Counted from the first letter of the stretch, positions 24,156 through 37,245 are shown. The stretch is 64,000 nt of DNA from Paulownia fortunei (GCA_019321725.1 CM033105.1:17453861-17517860), one strand, 5' to 3'. Numbers and translations: made by a program. The notes: a model not told the origin generated them from the letters alone.

Positions 24156-24463
24156 TAAATTATATATGTAGTATTTTGGTGTGCACTGGGAATTATTATT
24201 TTTGGATGGATCAAGCAAGTTTATTTGTATATTGAACTATACAAATGGCTTTATAACATTGACTCATTGTGTATATGTGTTTTTAGAAATGAATTGTTAA
24301 AATGTAATTTTGTGAATGCATTGGTTTTTGTGACTATTGTTGACACCATATGCATTAGTGAATATTCCGAAATAGAATTGGATTACTGAGACCAACCAAA
24401 GTTAAGTATTGGTTCTTGATTCAGGATAGGAAGTGAAGTCTACTACATGACCCAGGACATGGG

Positions 24464-27184
24464 TGTAACACCCACTACTCAATAATTAAATATATAGTAT
24501 AATTTAACATAATAGAGCTTGTGTATATGTGCGATATTTTTTTTGTGTAACACTTTAAGAAAAGATAAATCACTTCTTACATGCACAACTCTGTTTAAAA
24601 TACTTTCTCACACATGTCATGTATATAGCAGGATTAGTATTTATATAAAAGTACAACACCCACACAACCCATAATATTTACATATTTATTTAGAGTAAAG
24701 TTTTAAAAAGAAAATATAGTACCAGTCTAAAAACATAATATAACAGACTCAAAATATAACAAGCTAACAAAATAGCCCAACAGGTCGTCATCCATGTACA
24801 CACTCTCTCAGACACCTACAGGAGCTCCAACAGCCGCCCAGATAGTAAAAGATGCTTCAAGCGTCGTCGTACTCACCTACAATGCATAAACTATATGAGC
24901 TAACGCTTAATAAGTAAAGATTATACATGTCAAAGAATAATCCACAATATCAAGTCATGCATTTCAAAATGCTATGCCACAATGCAATTTTATGCATCAA
25001 AATATTTCTCTCAAAATCATTTTTTTCTTGGCCCCCTGACCAATGCTACTATCTCATGCACCGGAAAAGAGCTCTGTACACCACCATAATCCAATGGCCA
25101 ATAATCATATAGCATTCAAATCCATGCAAACTCATAAGCATGCAAATCTATGCATGCAAACCTGCAAATCCGTGCATAAAACCATGCAAATCCATACATG
25201 CTTCGGTGCACTAGTAGTGGTCAGCAAAATATTTTTCTTTCTCAGAATCATGCCGTACAATGCAAGATTTATCACAATGCTCGTATATGATGTATGTACG
25301 TGCCAATGACAATGACCATGTATGTATGCTAAATGGAGAGCCCTCTACTATACACATATGATTTATGATATTACATATAATTCACACATCTACTATGTCT
25401 ATGCATTGTAGTTGCAAATGAATCTTTACTTATCTTTCACTTGGTTAGTGGATTAGTCTAAATTTGTTTAGTATTCCTCTCCAACGTTAGATGTAAAATA
25501 GCATAATTAATTACCCAACATCAAGCACCATTCCAATTTGACTAGTTGGAAGCACGAAATCTCATACTAAAACCTTAAACACCAAGCTATTTAGCTAACA
25601 ATCAAGCTTTCACAAACTAGAACCCAATATAGTCCCTCAAATACCTCAATTTCTCATCTTAAATACATGAAAATATCATATAATTGAAGTATTATAACTC
25701 TAATAGCATGTACCTAATTGTTAACACTCAATAGCAACATGTCTAGGTTGAAACATGCTAAGTGATCAAATGAGACAGATTCATATTTTCACATTTTGTT
25801 TTTGTCCAATTTAGTTGTATGCTAACTTTGACATCCTTAAACATATCCAATCACTCCCAAATTTTTACCACACTTAGATAACATGTATAGAAATATAACC
25901 ATATTTTATAATATCCTAAAATAACTGATTTACCTCAGCAAAACCAGCCTAATTATCATAACACAAAAACTGTAAATTCTATCATGACAGTTTGGGGTCT
26001 CTCTTTAAAAATCAAACCATATTTCAATTTATAACCTCTCCAAACTTACATACATTACCTAAACTCATATATAAACACATATATGGTGAAATATGTAGGT
26101 TTTAATGAAGTTATTATACATGTATAAAGCTTTAAAAACAAAAACCAGCAAGTGTACAATTTCTGTCCCTAGTGATTTCTATTGGGATTTTGCAACTAAA
26201 AATCTTTCTTTTGTGAATTATAAGACCGTAGATAATATCCTAAAATGATTATAAACAATAATAGAATCTTTAAAAATCATAAACCCTCAAAAAATTTAAG
26301 AATTAAAATCAAAACATAGGTTAAGCTCACATTTGCAGAATTTTAAGTCTCTACTTGCTCCTCCTTACTTCCCTTTACTTCCTTCACTTTTTCTTCACTT
26401 GGAACTCACTTGGGAGCAACTTATAAAATTTCATATGGAGGTTTTGGAGGTGAAATAGCTCAGAAAATTGTTTTTGATCGTGGTTCAAAGATAGAAATGA
26501 AGAAAGGTTGAGGTGGTAGCTTGATATGGCAAAGTTTGAGGTGGCAAGGCTTGAGGTGTCAAGTGGTGGTTCAAATCTGATGTTACACACATCTTATACA
26601 GCTGTAATCTAGTGTTTCTCATTATTGATTTATATATTTACAACCTATTTTATTTTCATATGATCGGATAATAAATTCTACCCTAATTTCTTAACCGTTC
26701 ATTCGATCTCTAAACCGATTGGCATCCAATTCTTAAATGCTTGTCATGTTTGCATTTCTAAAATCATATGCACACATGGACCTTGTCATATGACACTTAA
26801 ATCATATTATATCATGTTCAATATTCCAAGTATGTTAATTTACAAATACATACTATTGAAATAACTTGATCAAATCAAATTAAACCGTATAAACTTACTA
26901 GTGACACTTTTAACACTTCTAAAAATTATAACGTGTAACCTCATAATATTCATCATATTGATACCTACTTTTCTTCTTATCCCAATATAGAATTGACCAT
27001 TTAGGTTAGGGGATTCGATAATCAATACCGTGCGAAAGTTTCAAAATTAAGTTTAATGATTAAAAACGCCGTATAAAATAAAATGAATTATATGATGTCA
27101 ATATAAATTAAAATAACACGCAATTAACATATAATGCATGAATCATATTTGACCATGTGAGTAGTGAGAGACTCGGGTATCACA
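24464..27184 (-). repeat. 3' LTR of the Tekay-like element
   Basis: Plus-strand ends TGTAACACCC and GTATCACA. It matches 31,886-34,568 throughout. Short open frames in it (for example 26,384-26,590) recur in the other LTR and are not genes. Confidence 0.88.
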
Positions 27185-27197
27185 TCCTCCCCTCCTT
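27185..27197 (-). other. Polypurine tract of the Tekay-like element
   Basis: AAGGAGGGGAGGA on the minus strand, immediately before the 3' LTR. A GGGGACGAAATT box precedes it, common at this place in plant chromoviruses. Confidence 0.75.
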
Positions 27198-27224
27198 ATA
27201 AAAATTTCGTCCCCAAAATTTCAC

Positions 27225-27829
27225 TTACCAAAAAAGTTCAGGAAACTTAGTTCTCATTTCATCCTCTCTTCTACCAATTGGTTTCTCCATAACACTTTAA
27301 CCAATGGAATATGTTTATTTTTGAGCTGCTTCACTTCTCGTAACAAAATTTGTGCAGGTTTTTCTTCGTAGCTCAAATCTACCTTTAATTTCATTGGTTC
27401 ATTCTTCAGAATGTGAGCAGGATCAACAATATATTTCCTCAGCATGGACACATGAAATATATTTTGTATTTGGGACATAGATGCCGGTAGATCCAGTTTG
27501 TAAGCAACATCACCAATTCTTTCAATCATAGAGAATGGGCTAATGTATCTGGAACTCAATTTCCCTTTCTTCCCAAACTGCATGATACCCTTCATTGGTA
27601 CTACTTTTAAAAACACCTGATCTCCTACCGCAAACGCTAGCGCCCTTCTTCGTCGATTTGCATAACTTTTCTTTTGATTTTGGGCAGTTTGCATTCTTTG
27701 TCGAATCTGTAACACGGGTTCTGTCATCTCTCGAATCATATCTGGGCCTAAAAGTTTCTTCTCAGCAACTTCATCCCAGTATATCGGAGACCTACACTTT
27801 TTGCCATACAATGCTTTACAGGGAGCCAT
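27225..27829 (-). pseudogene. Integrase C-terminus with chromodomain-like tail
   Basis: Reads through [50 protein letters not shown] and then DLSYEEKPAQILLREVKQ and IPLVKVLWRN. This is the GPY/F-type integrase end followed by the chromodomain-like segment of Tekay/Del elements, which steers integration to particular chromatin. The frame breaks after NQLVEER. The typical ending EDEMRTKFPELFW is still legible in another frame just downstream, so a small deletion has shifted the frame within the chromodomain. Confidence 0.75.
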
Positions 27830-28659
27830 TCCAATGCTAGTCTGATAGCTGTTGTTGTACGAAACTCCACCAAAGGTAGGAATTTACTCCACTGACCTTG
27901 GAAGTCTAATACACAAGCTCTGAGCATATCCTCCAATGTCTGTATTGTTCGTTCAGATTGCCCATCCGTCTGAGGATGATATGCTGTACTGAATGATAAT
28001 TGCGTTCCCAAAGCTTTGTGTAAACTCCTCCAAAAAGTAGATAAAAATCTTGAATCTCTATCAGAAACTATAGACAATGGCACATATGAAGTCTGATAAT
28101 CTTCTGAACGTATAATTGGGCCTAGCGATCCATGGAATAAGTAGAACATATAGGAAAGAAATGAGCAGATTTGGTCAATCTGTCAATGATAACCCAAATA
28201 ACATCATGACCCTTAGTAGTCTTTGGCAAACTAGTTATGAAATCCATGGTGATCCTTTCCGATTTCCATTCTGGAATGAGTAGAGGTTGCAAAGTCCCTT
28301 CTGGTCTTTGACGTTTGGCCTTTATCTGCTGACATGTTAGATATTGCTCTAGATGCTGGGCGATGTCCTTTTTATACCGGCCACCAATAATGCATTTTCA
28401 AGTCTCTATACATCTTGGTAGCCTCTAGATGTACCGAATAAGGGGTTAAATGTGCCTCTTTTCAAATGTCTTCCCAAATGCTATCAATATTTAGCACACA
28501 AAACCGTCCTCTAAATTGTAAAATATCATTCTGAGTTATATTAAATTCAGGAGACTTCCCTGCATCAATATATTTTCTCACATTGATGAGATATTCATCA
28601 TCTTGTTGTCCCTGTTTGATTCTATTAATTAGCGTAGGCTGAAGCATTGGGGCTGCCAA
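27748..28659 (-). pseudogene. Gypsy integrase pseudogene
   Basis: An N-terminal stretch (28,659-28,462) precedes a zinc-binding and core region spread over several frames. Legible words are [35 protein letters not shown], then [20 protein letters not shown] and [20 protein letters not shown]. The second catalytic Asp is in SDRD and the Glu in the [10 protein letters not shown] stretch. At least two frameshifts and several stops break it. An intact enzyme would insert the cDNA; this one cannot. Confidence 0.8.
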
Positions 28660-28674
28660 CTTTATCTCTATTAC

Positions 28675-29334
28675 TCATGTCTGTAACATCTCTATGTTCA
28701 TTTTCTGCAACTCATTCAATTTCGGTTTCAGAATTAAAGTTGTAGCTATTGTACTTTGTGTGGATTTTTGACTCAATGCATCAGCTACAATGTTAGCTTT
28801 ACCGGGGTGGTAATTGATCACACAATCACAATCTTTTACCAGTTCCATCCATCTTCGCTGTTGCATATTCAACTTTTTCTGCGTGAAGAAGTATTTGAGA
28901 CTCTTGTGATCAGTATAGATCTCGCACCGTTCACCATATAAATAGTGCCTCCATATTTTAAGCACGAATACTACATCAACAAGTTCCAAGTCGTGCGTGG
29001 GGTAATTCTTTTCGTGCTCTTTAAGTTGCCTGAATGCATACGCAATTACTTTTCCATTATGCATCAATACATATCCTAATACATTCTTCAACCCGTCTCT
29101 GTAAATTATGAATCCTCCAGTACCTGATGGAATTGAGAGAATAGGTGTTGAAGTCAACCTCTTTTTCAGCTCCTGGAAACTTCGCTCATACATATCCGTC
29201 CATCTAAACGTCACCCCTTTTATGGTTAATTGTGTCAATGGCATAACAATCTTGAAGAACCCCTCCATAAATCTTCGGTAATATCCAGTTAAACCCAGAA
29301 AACTGCGCACCTCCGAAGGATTAGTAGACTGCAT
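28675..29334 (-). pseudogene. RNase H part of Gypsy Pol
   Basis: Continuous for 219 codons from the end of the reverse transcriptase connection ([14 protein letters not shown]) through the RNase H domain, with [14 protein letters not shown], then [20 protein letters not shown] and [14 protein letters not shown]. In relatives the first RNase H motif reads with DAS-type residues; here it is altered to RDGL. It lies in the same pol region as the reverse transcriptase, separated by an in-frame stop just before it. Confidence 0.82.
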
Positions 29335-30099
29335 TCAGTTGTTGATAACTTCAACTTTACTTGGATCTACTGATATTCCCACTCCTGATATAACATGTCT
29401 TAAGAATACCACGCGATCCAACCAAAACTCGCATTTCTTGAATTTGGCGTATAACTACTTCACTTTCAGGACTTCTAGTACTTGTGTTAAATGTGAGGCA
29501 TACTCTTCTTTAGTTCTGGAGTAAACTAGAATGTCATCGATGAACACAATAATGAATTTATCCAGAAACTCCTTAAACACTCTATTCATCAGATCCATGA
29601 ATGTTGTTGGAGCATTAGTCAATCCAAACGGCATGACCAAAAATTCATAGTACCCATATCTTGTACTAAATGCCATCTTGGGGATATCCTCTTCTTTTAT
29701 TTTCAATTGATGGTACCTAGAGCGTAAGTCAATCTTTGAAAATATAGCGGCACCCTGAAGTTGGTTAAATAAATCATTGATTCTAGGTAACGAATATTTA
29801 TTCTTAATCGTGACCCTGTTCAACTCTCGATAATTGATGCACAGTCTCATAGTGCCATCCTTCTTATGTACAAACAAAACTGGTGCTCCCTAAGGTAAAA
29901 AGCTCGGTCTGATGAATCCCTTGTCTAACAAGTCCTGCAATTGTACTTTCAATTCTTTCAACTCCAAGAGAGCCATTATGTAGAGAGTTTTAGAAATTGG
30001 AGACGTTCCTGGTTGTATGTCAATAACAAACTCTATTTTATGATCTGGCGGCAGTCCCGGGATATCATTTGGGAATACTTCAGTATATTTCCGCACCAC
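29335..30099 (-). pseudogene. Gypsy reverse transcriptase pseudogene
   Basis: Begins near [19 protein letters not shown], continues with [52 protein letters not shown] and the catalytic box FIDDILVYS. In-frame stops interrupt it: one sits where relatives have Trp (LP-stop-GAPVLF, about 29,889), one after LEVLKVK (29,455) and one after VEVINN (about 29,335). All are single-base transitions from expected codons. Confidence 0.85.
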
Positions 30100-30179
30100 T
30101 GGTATTTCACTCAGAGTTGGTGGGCATTATTCCTCAATGTTCATGACACTCACCAAGTACCATTTGCAACCATCATCGA

Positions 30180-30590
30180 GTAATCATTGTGCCTTCACTG
30201 CTGAAATCACAGGGAATCTGAAATTCTTCACAATGCTGGCAAATATGAAAGACTCTTTACCAAAAAGTTGAAATGTCATTGTCTTTTCCTTACATTCGAT
30301 AGTAGCCCCATACTTTGACAATCAATCCATGCTCAAAATAACATCGTAATCATTCATATCCAATACAATCAGATCATCATGTAATTCTCTACCTTCAACA
30401 AGTATAGCACAAGCTCTCAAAATTTGATCGGCTTGTCTAGCATCTCTAGAGGGGACTATTACACTATAACTGATTTCTGCTACATCTGGTATTCTACCCA
30501 GCCTCTTACATACTCAGTGGATGCAAATGAATGCGTGGCTCAAGAATCAAATAACACAAGTGTTGAAATACTAGAAATATAAAATTTACC
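30180..30590 (-). pseudogene. Gypsy protease region
   Basis: Follows Gag directly. The aspartic protease active site reads LVLFDS-stop-ATHSFAS: the Gly of DSGATHSF is a TGA, one base from GGA. Further protease sequence continues with stops to about 30,180. Confidence 0.65.
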
Positions 30591-31640
30591 TGTCACCACC
30601 GATGGATTTGCCTCTGCATCCGCCCTGGTTATGATGAACACCTTAGTTGGTACATTCCTTTGGCCGGTCTGATTTTGTTTACCTGGGAAAAATTTAGCAA
30701 TATGTCTTAGCATTCCGCATTGAAAGCACATCCTGGTATCTATATAGCAGCCTCCAGTATGTCGATTACCATATTTCTGACACACAGCTTCTGGCATCGG
30801 TGCTTTTTCTTATTCGACTCATGGCCTCTTACTTTGGCCTTCTTGTTGTTGGCCTCATTCTTCTTGAAATTTAAATCTCGGCTTCTGTATTTGGATCGAC
30901 TTCTATATTTGGACCGACCTCTTTTGCCCCACAGTCCATCTCTGTCCCTGTTGTCTGAATTGTTGTCGAGCCTCCTATGCACAAACGATTCTTGATTCAG
31001 CCTGTTCTGCCTCTAGTGCCCTCTCAGCCACATGTGAAAATGTCACCCCTTGAGTACCCATCATATTCATATCTCGATATAACTCTAGCCTCAAACCCTT
31101 CCAGAAATCTCTCTACTTTCAGTGCTAACCATGTGCGTAGCAAACTTAGACAGTTGTTCAAATTTACGAATATATTCCCCAACAGTTATCGTTCCTTATT
31201 GCAGTTGTATAAACTCGTTCATCTTCATCATGCGAACTGGGGCCGTGAAATATTTGTTTCAGAATAACTCCTTGAATCTGTCCCAGCTCATGGTAGTGAT
31301 GTTCTTTATGCTGCTGATCATGTCCCACCAATGGCCTACACTACCGCAAAGCATGAAAGTGCATTACCCTCTCCTCTAATGGCACCCTACTGTACTGGAA
31401 CATATTTTCCAGGGTCCTCAACTAGTCCTCTGCAGCGGTAGGATCAATCGCATCCTCAAATGTTGGGGGATCCAGCCTCATAATTCGTTCTCCCACCATA
31501 TATATATATATATAGTCCGCCCGCTGTTGGTTTACCTCCACCCACGGTTGCTCACCATTATCCCTCAGTCGAATCAATTGCTGAATCTGTTCAGACTGTC
31601 GTTCAATCAACTCTGTTAACTGGTTAATCATGGTATCTCG
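30540..31640 (-). pseudogene. Gypsy Gag pseudogene with damaged zinc knuckle
   Basis: Starts near 31,631 with MINQLTELIERQSEQIQQL. It includes a capsid-like stretch across changed frames (GTQGVTFSHVAERALEAEQA). It ends with a basic region and the nucleocapsid knuckle CFQCGMLRHIAKFF, where the last Cys of the C-C-H-C pattern is Phe. A (TA)n-like insertion occurs at about 31,501-31,514. Gag would coat the RNA; frameshifts and the lost zinc ligand show it is not functional. Confidence 0.7.
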
Positions 31641-31870
31641 ATCATTAACTGGGGTGGGTGTCTTATTTCTCTATGCTCTGGTACCACCACTGCTCTTACC
31701 ACGAGTTCTCACTATTTTGCAGTGCTATTTTACACAAGTTTGACAACATATGGCCAATATAATTCATGGAATATGTAATACAATATATGATAATGTAAAA
31801 CTTACTGGCGTGGCTGCGCTCCGCAAGTTCTAAGATCATGTACATGGAAGTCTACAGAATCAAGATTTGG

Positions 31871-31882
31871 ACTCTGATACCA
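31871..31882 (-). other. Primer-binding site of the Tekay-like element
   Basis: Minus-strand TGGTATCAGAGT, three bases inside the 5' LTR. Eleven of twelve bases fit the initiator tRNA-Met primer site. Confidence 0.8.
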
Positions 31883-31885
31883 CTC

Positions 31886-34568
31886 TGTAACACCCACTAC
31901 TCAACAACTAGATATATAGTATAATTTAACATAATACAGCTTATGTATACGTGCGATATTTTTTTTGTGTAATACTTTAAGAAAAGATAAATCACTTCTT
32001 ACATGCACAACCCTATTTAAAATACTTCTCACACATGTCATGTATATAACAGGATCAGTATTTATATAAAAGCACAACACCCACAACAACCATAATATTT
32101 ACATACTTATTACAGTAAAGTTTTAAAAGCGAAATATAGTACCAGTCTAAAAACATAATACAACAGACTCAAATAGAACAAGCTAACAAAATAGCCCAAC
32201 AGGTCTTCATCCATGTACAAACTCCCTCAGACACCTACAAGAGCTCCAACAGCCGCCCAGACAGTAAAAGATGCTTCAATTGTCGTCGTACTCACCTACA
32301 ACGCATAAACTATATGAGTTAACGCTCAACAAGTAAAGATTATCCATGTCAAAGAATAATCCACAATATCAAGTCATGCATCTCAAAATGCTATGCCCAC
32401 AATGTAATTTTATGCATCAAAATATTTCTCTCAAAATCATTTCTTTCTTGGGCCCCACACTAATGCTACTATCCCATGCACCGGAAAAGAGCTCTGTACA
32501 CTGCCATAATCCAATGGCCAATAATCATATAAGCATGTAAATCCATGCACGCGAACCTACAAATCCGTGCATAAAACCATGCAAATCCATGCATGCTACG
32601 ATGCACTAGTAGTGGTCAGCAAAATATTTTCCTTTCTCAGAATCATGCTGTCCAATGCAAGATTTATCACAATGCTCGTATATGATGCATGCATGTGCCA
32701 ATGACAATGACCATGTATGTATGCTCAATGGAGAGCTCTCTACTATGCACATATGATTTATGATATTACATATAATTCACACATCTACTATGTCTATGCA
32801 TTGTAGTTGCAAATGAATCTTTACTTACTTTTCACTTGCTTGATGGCTTAGTCTAAATTTGTTTAGTATTCCTCTCCAACCTTATATGTAAAATAGCCTG
32901 TAATATTATCCAACATCAAGTACCATTCCCAATTTGACAAGTTGAAAGCACGAAATCTCATACTAAAACTTAAACACCAAGCTATTTAGCTAACAATCAA
33001 GCTTTCACAAACTAGAACTCAATATAGTCCCTCAAATACCTCAATTTCTCATCTTAAATACATGAAAATATCATGTAATTGAAGTATTATAACTCTAATA
33101 GCATGTACCTAATTGTTAACACTCAATAGCAACATGTCTAGGTTGAAACATGCTAAGTGATCAAATGGGACATATTCATATTTTCATATTGTTTTGCTGT
33201 CCAATTTAGTTGTATGCTAACTTTGACATCCTTAAACATATCTAATCACTCCCATATTTTTACCACACTTAGATAACATGTAGAGAAATGTAACCATATT
33301 TTATAATGTCCTAAAATCACTGATTTAGCAAAACCAGCCTAATTATCACAACACAGAAACTGTAAATTCTATCATGACAGTTTTGGGTCTCTCTTTAAAA
33401 ATCAAACCATATTTTAATTTTTAACCTCTCCAAACTTACATACATCACCTAAACTCATATATAAACACATATATGGTGAAATATGTAGGTTTTAATCAAG
33501 TTATTATACATGTATAAAGCTTTAAAAATAAAAACCAGCAAGTGTACAGTTTCTGTTCCTAGTGGTTTCTATTGGGATTTTGCAATCAAAAATCCTTCTT
33601 TTGTGAATTATAAGACCATAGATAATATCCTAACATGATTATAAACAATAATAGAATCTTTAAAAATCATAAACCCTCAAATAATTTAAGAATTAAAATC
33701 AAAACATAGGTTAAGCTCACCTATGCAGAATTTTAAGTCTCTACTTGCTCCTTCTTACTTTCCTTTGCTTCCTTCACTTTTTCTTCACTTGGAACTCACT
33801 TGGGAGCAACTTATAAAATTTAATATGGAGGTTTTGGAGGTGAAATAGCTCATAAAATAGTTTTTGGTCTTGGTTCAATGATAGAAATGAAGAAAGGTTG
33901 AGGTGGTAACTTGATATGGCAAAGCTTGAGGTGGCAAGGCTTGAGGTGTCAAGTGGTGGTTCAAATATGATGTTACACACATCTTATACACCTGTAATCT
34001 AGTGTTTCTCATTATTGATTTATATATTTACAACCTATTTTAATTTTCGTATGATCGGATAATAAATTCTACCCTAATTTCTTAACCATTCATTCGATCT
34101 CTAAACCGATTGGCATCCGATTCTTAAATGCTTGTCATGTTTGCATTTCTAAAATCATATGGACATATGGACCTTGTAATATGACACTTAAATCACATTA
34201 TATCATGTCCAATATCCCAAGTATGTTAATTCACAAATATATACTATTGAAATAACTTGATCAAATCAAATTAAACCGTATAAACTTACTAGTGACACTT
34301 TTAACACTTCTAAAAATTATAACATGTAACCTTGTAATATTCATCATATTGATACCTAAATTTCTTCTTATCCCAATGTAGAATTGACCATTTAGGTTAG
34401 GGGATTTGATAATCAATACCGTACGAAAGTTTCAAAATTAAGTTTAAGAACGTCATATAAAATAAAATGAATTATATGATGTCAATATAAATACAAATAA
34501 CACGCAATTAACATGTAATGGATGAATCATATTTGGCCATGTGATTAGTGAGAGGCTCGAGTATCACA
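31886..34568 (-). repeat. 5' LTR of the Tekay-like element
   Basis: 2,683 bp, the partner of 24,464-27,184. It would carry the element's promoter. It ends next to the ATGGG target duplication. Confidence 0.88.
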
Positions 34569-34573
34569 ATGGG

Positions 34574-36706
34574 TAAGCCTATCATGTGAACTAGGTTGTC
34601 TTATATATGATATTTTCTATTTGTGGATATAATTGGTTCTCTGTGGTTATTTAATTTTTTATTTTATACTCAATTTTTTTAATGATTATTATTGGATATA
34701 TATTTTTATTTATTTCATCAATTAAATAAATATTTTCTGGCTTACTTGATCCAACTAGTTAAGTGACGGATTATTTAGTGGACCGTCGTGCTCATGATTC
34801 CACTAATATTTTTTTTCAAATATTGAGGTATAGTTACTTGGAAAAAGTTTTTGAAGTATGAGAAAGTCTATGGAAGGAGCTCGACCTTGGTTACTTTTAT
34901 TAGGCTTAGAATTATTTAATAGAATGTACTTTAATATCGAATATTTATTAGTTTTTCAAAAAATATACTTTTTATAACTAGGACTTGGTGATTGATTTTA
35001 GATATTATAACTTTCTTCGTATTTTTCGAAGATCTACATTTTAAGAATTTATTATTATTTTGTTTGTTGGATTTCATAAATTATAAGGTTTATTTGGCGG
35101 ATGAAATGTATCGATTTATAATATTTAAAATAATTTTAGGTAAATATTGTGTACCAGTGTTTAATGTTGGACTACAAAGAAATATTAGGTTAGTCTTGCT
35201 GGCTTTTTGGATGTTTTCTAAAGCTTGTGGCGGTTGTCATGGTCTTGAGTTTTGGTACGTCATAATATAGTGGTATCAGAGCTGATTTGAGGTGAAAGTG
35301 CTTTGTACGAGTGTTTAATGTTAGACTATAGAGTAAATATTAGGTTAGTTGTGCAAGCTTTTAGGATGTTCCCTAGAACTTGCAGCAGCTCTTATGGCCC
35401 CTAGTTTTGGGGTATCACTATTATAGTGGTATCAAAGCCGATCTAGAGGTGCTATCAATGCAGGAGGTCTGATTGTGTATTGGGGTGGTTCTGGAGTGTG
35501 GAAGGAACGTGATGAGTCGCATGTTCAATGTGTGGTGGTTGTAATATATATTACATCGATTGTGAGAGTAAAATTAGAATAACTTATAAGTAGTATAATT
35601 GACTCCTTAGGTTAATCATTTTCGCAAAAGTGAGGACAAATGCATAGTAGTTGCTAGCGGAGGCCGTTATGTCAAAATCTAGCTTTCGAGCTACCACCCA
35701 ATAGGCCCGGGGTATGAAAATTCAAAGTACTCTAATTAATTCATTATTATCTTATTGAATTTTCCTACGATCCCACCAAAACAATTAAGTAAAAAAGAAA
35801 AGAAAAGAAAAGAAAAGGACATTAAGGTCTCAAACTTGAATTTAAAATCCAAGCCTGTTCTTCCCCTATAAATACATTATTTTTTTATATACTTCCATTA
35901 AAATAGTTGTAAAGTGATTGTCTTGGATAGGTAATTACTATTGATTCAACATTCCACTAACTCATGTATTAAATATTCCACAATTTCAAAACAGTATATG
36001 ACCAAGCAAATTTTCTATTACAAATAATATTTCATCATCTATTCCAATATAGTTTATGATCAAGTAAATTCTCTATTACAAATAATATTTTATCCTCTAT
36101 TCCAATATCACCAATACACGCTAAATATATAAAATGACATTATTATTACATACTTAAGGTGTATTAATGCTATTGAAATATAATATAAAACACCTTATAC
36201 AAATCCAGTTTGGCCTATGATTGCTTTGGGTCGGTAATTAGTATTGATTCAACATTCCACTAACTCATGCATTAAATATTCCACAATTCCAAATCAGATG
36301 CATGATCCCTAAAACAATTGATAAAAACTTTGGTTTCTTCTTAACTTGCCACACCACGAACAACTGTTTTCTTCGCAATTTATGCATTCACATCACAGTA
36401 TATAGTTAAACTAATTTCAAAGATAGTAGCAGTATTTGGCTTACTAATTAGCACTCTCCGTTGTGAATTCAAATCGCCAGGCAGCTGCTCGTCCCTTTCT
36501 TTTCGTTTGAATTTACTAGTTGAAGCTTAGAATTCAATTTACATTGAACCGGTGGTATTGATTTATAGAACTACAAAGATGATGTGATGTAGAACATGGA
36601 TGTGAAATTGTTCGATAAATATCTTAATTTTCTTGCGTATCTTGGTATAGCAAGTTTATAGGATTAAACTTTCTTTTAAGGAGGATAGAATATAATACCC
36701 AAATAT

Positions 36707-36738
<32 letters not shown>

Positions 36739-36790
36739 CATACTACTATCTTTATAAAAAAAACTTTTATTAGTGTAGATTTTATTATTA
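34574..36790 (+). mobile_element. Non-coding LTR element, unit B copy (right part)
   Basis: Continues the unit A homology from 19,839 on: the LTR end, two tandem LTR-end/primer-site copies (TGGTATCAGA at 35,271 and TGGTATCAAAGC at 35,427), the short non-coding interior, and a purine tract followed by a decayed LTR start near 36,690. An extra 200-bp stretch around 36,000-36,230 is absent from unit A; it carries two copies of a TTCTATTACAAATAATATTT-type unit. Confidence 0.6.
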
Positions 36791-37131
36791 ATACCATATA
36801 CGAAAAATCGTGAATTCATCATACGTAAGACATATAACAGCTATATAGAATTAATCTTGCAGTACGTTATCAAGATTTCGTAATCATTGCAACAACTAAA
36901 ATTGTATTGCCACTGGCAACAAGAAGTATTATTATTAGTATTTCAAGCATATATTTTTTTGTCAAATAGCTAGGTTGCCAATTAGAAAGGAAGCCGAAAG
37001 AGGTTGGGAAAAATTAGAAAAGATTAGAAAAACTGAGCAAGTAGACATGATACTCACACTAATCTATTCCATCTTAGACTTTTCACTTTTTTATCAAACA
37101 GTCAATGCCAGATGGGTTGTGGTTGGAATTT

Positions 37132-37245
37132 ATTGGAGATATTTTGGGCTAAGTTGTTACATTGTGATATTATACTTGATTTTTGAATTATGTAAAGGAG
37201 GATATTTCGGGCTAAGTTGTTACGTTTTTGATATTATACTTGCAG
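37132..37245 (+). repeat. Short tandem duplication at the unit B/Copia junction
   Basis: GATATTTTGGGCTAAGTTGT and GATATTTCGGGCTAAGTTGT begin two adjacent copies of about 65-73 bp, each ending ATATTATACTTG. This looks like Copia LTR-type sequence fused to mid-gag. Confidence 0.55.

Larger units (their letters stand above)
24464..34568 (-). mobile_element. Tekay/Del-like Gypsy retrotransposon, complete but inactive
   Basis: 10,105 bp on the minus strand. LTRs of 2.7 kb (31,886-34,568 is the 5' LTR, 24,464-27,184 the 3' LTR) run TG...CA. The 5-bp target duplication ATGGG (24,459-24,463 and 34,569-34,573) is exact, and unit A shows the empty site near 19,834. Gene order is Gag, protease, reverse transcriptase, RNase H, integrase, chromodomain-like tail, as in chromoviruses; long LTRs suggest the Tekay/Del clade. 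A hand comparison of the first 230 bp of the LTRs gives roughly 7% difference, so the insertion is not recent. Every domain carries stops or frameshifts. Confidence 0.88.
22531..37240. repeat. Tandem duplication, unit B (interrupted)
   Basis: Homologous to unit A in three blocks, 22,531-22,913, 24,165-24,463 and 34,569-about 37,170. The blocks are separated by a Mutator-like element and a Tekay-like retrotransposon. At its right end it passes from a partial Copia LTR-like sequence straight into the middle of Copia gag, so the Copia leader and Gag N-terminus were deleted here. Confidence 0.75.

Noticed and set aside
26384..26590. 68-codon minus-strand frame that recurs at 33,774-33,980
   Set aside because: Both copies lie inside the two LTRs of the Tekay-like element; the repetition reflects the LTRs, and there is no known domain.
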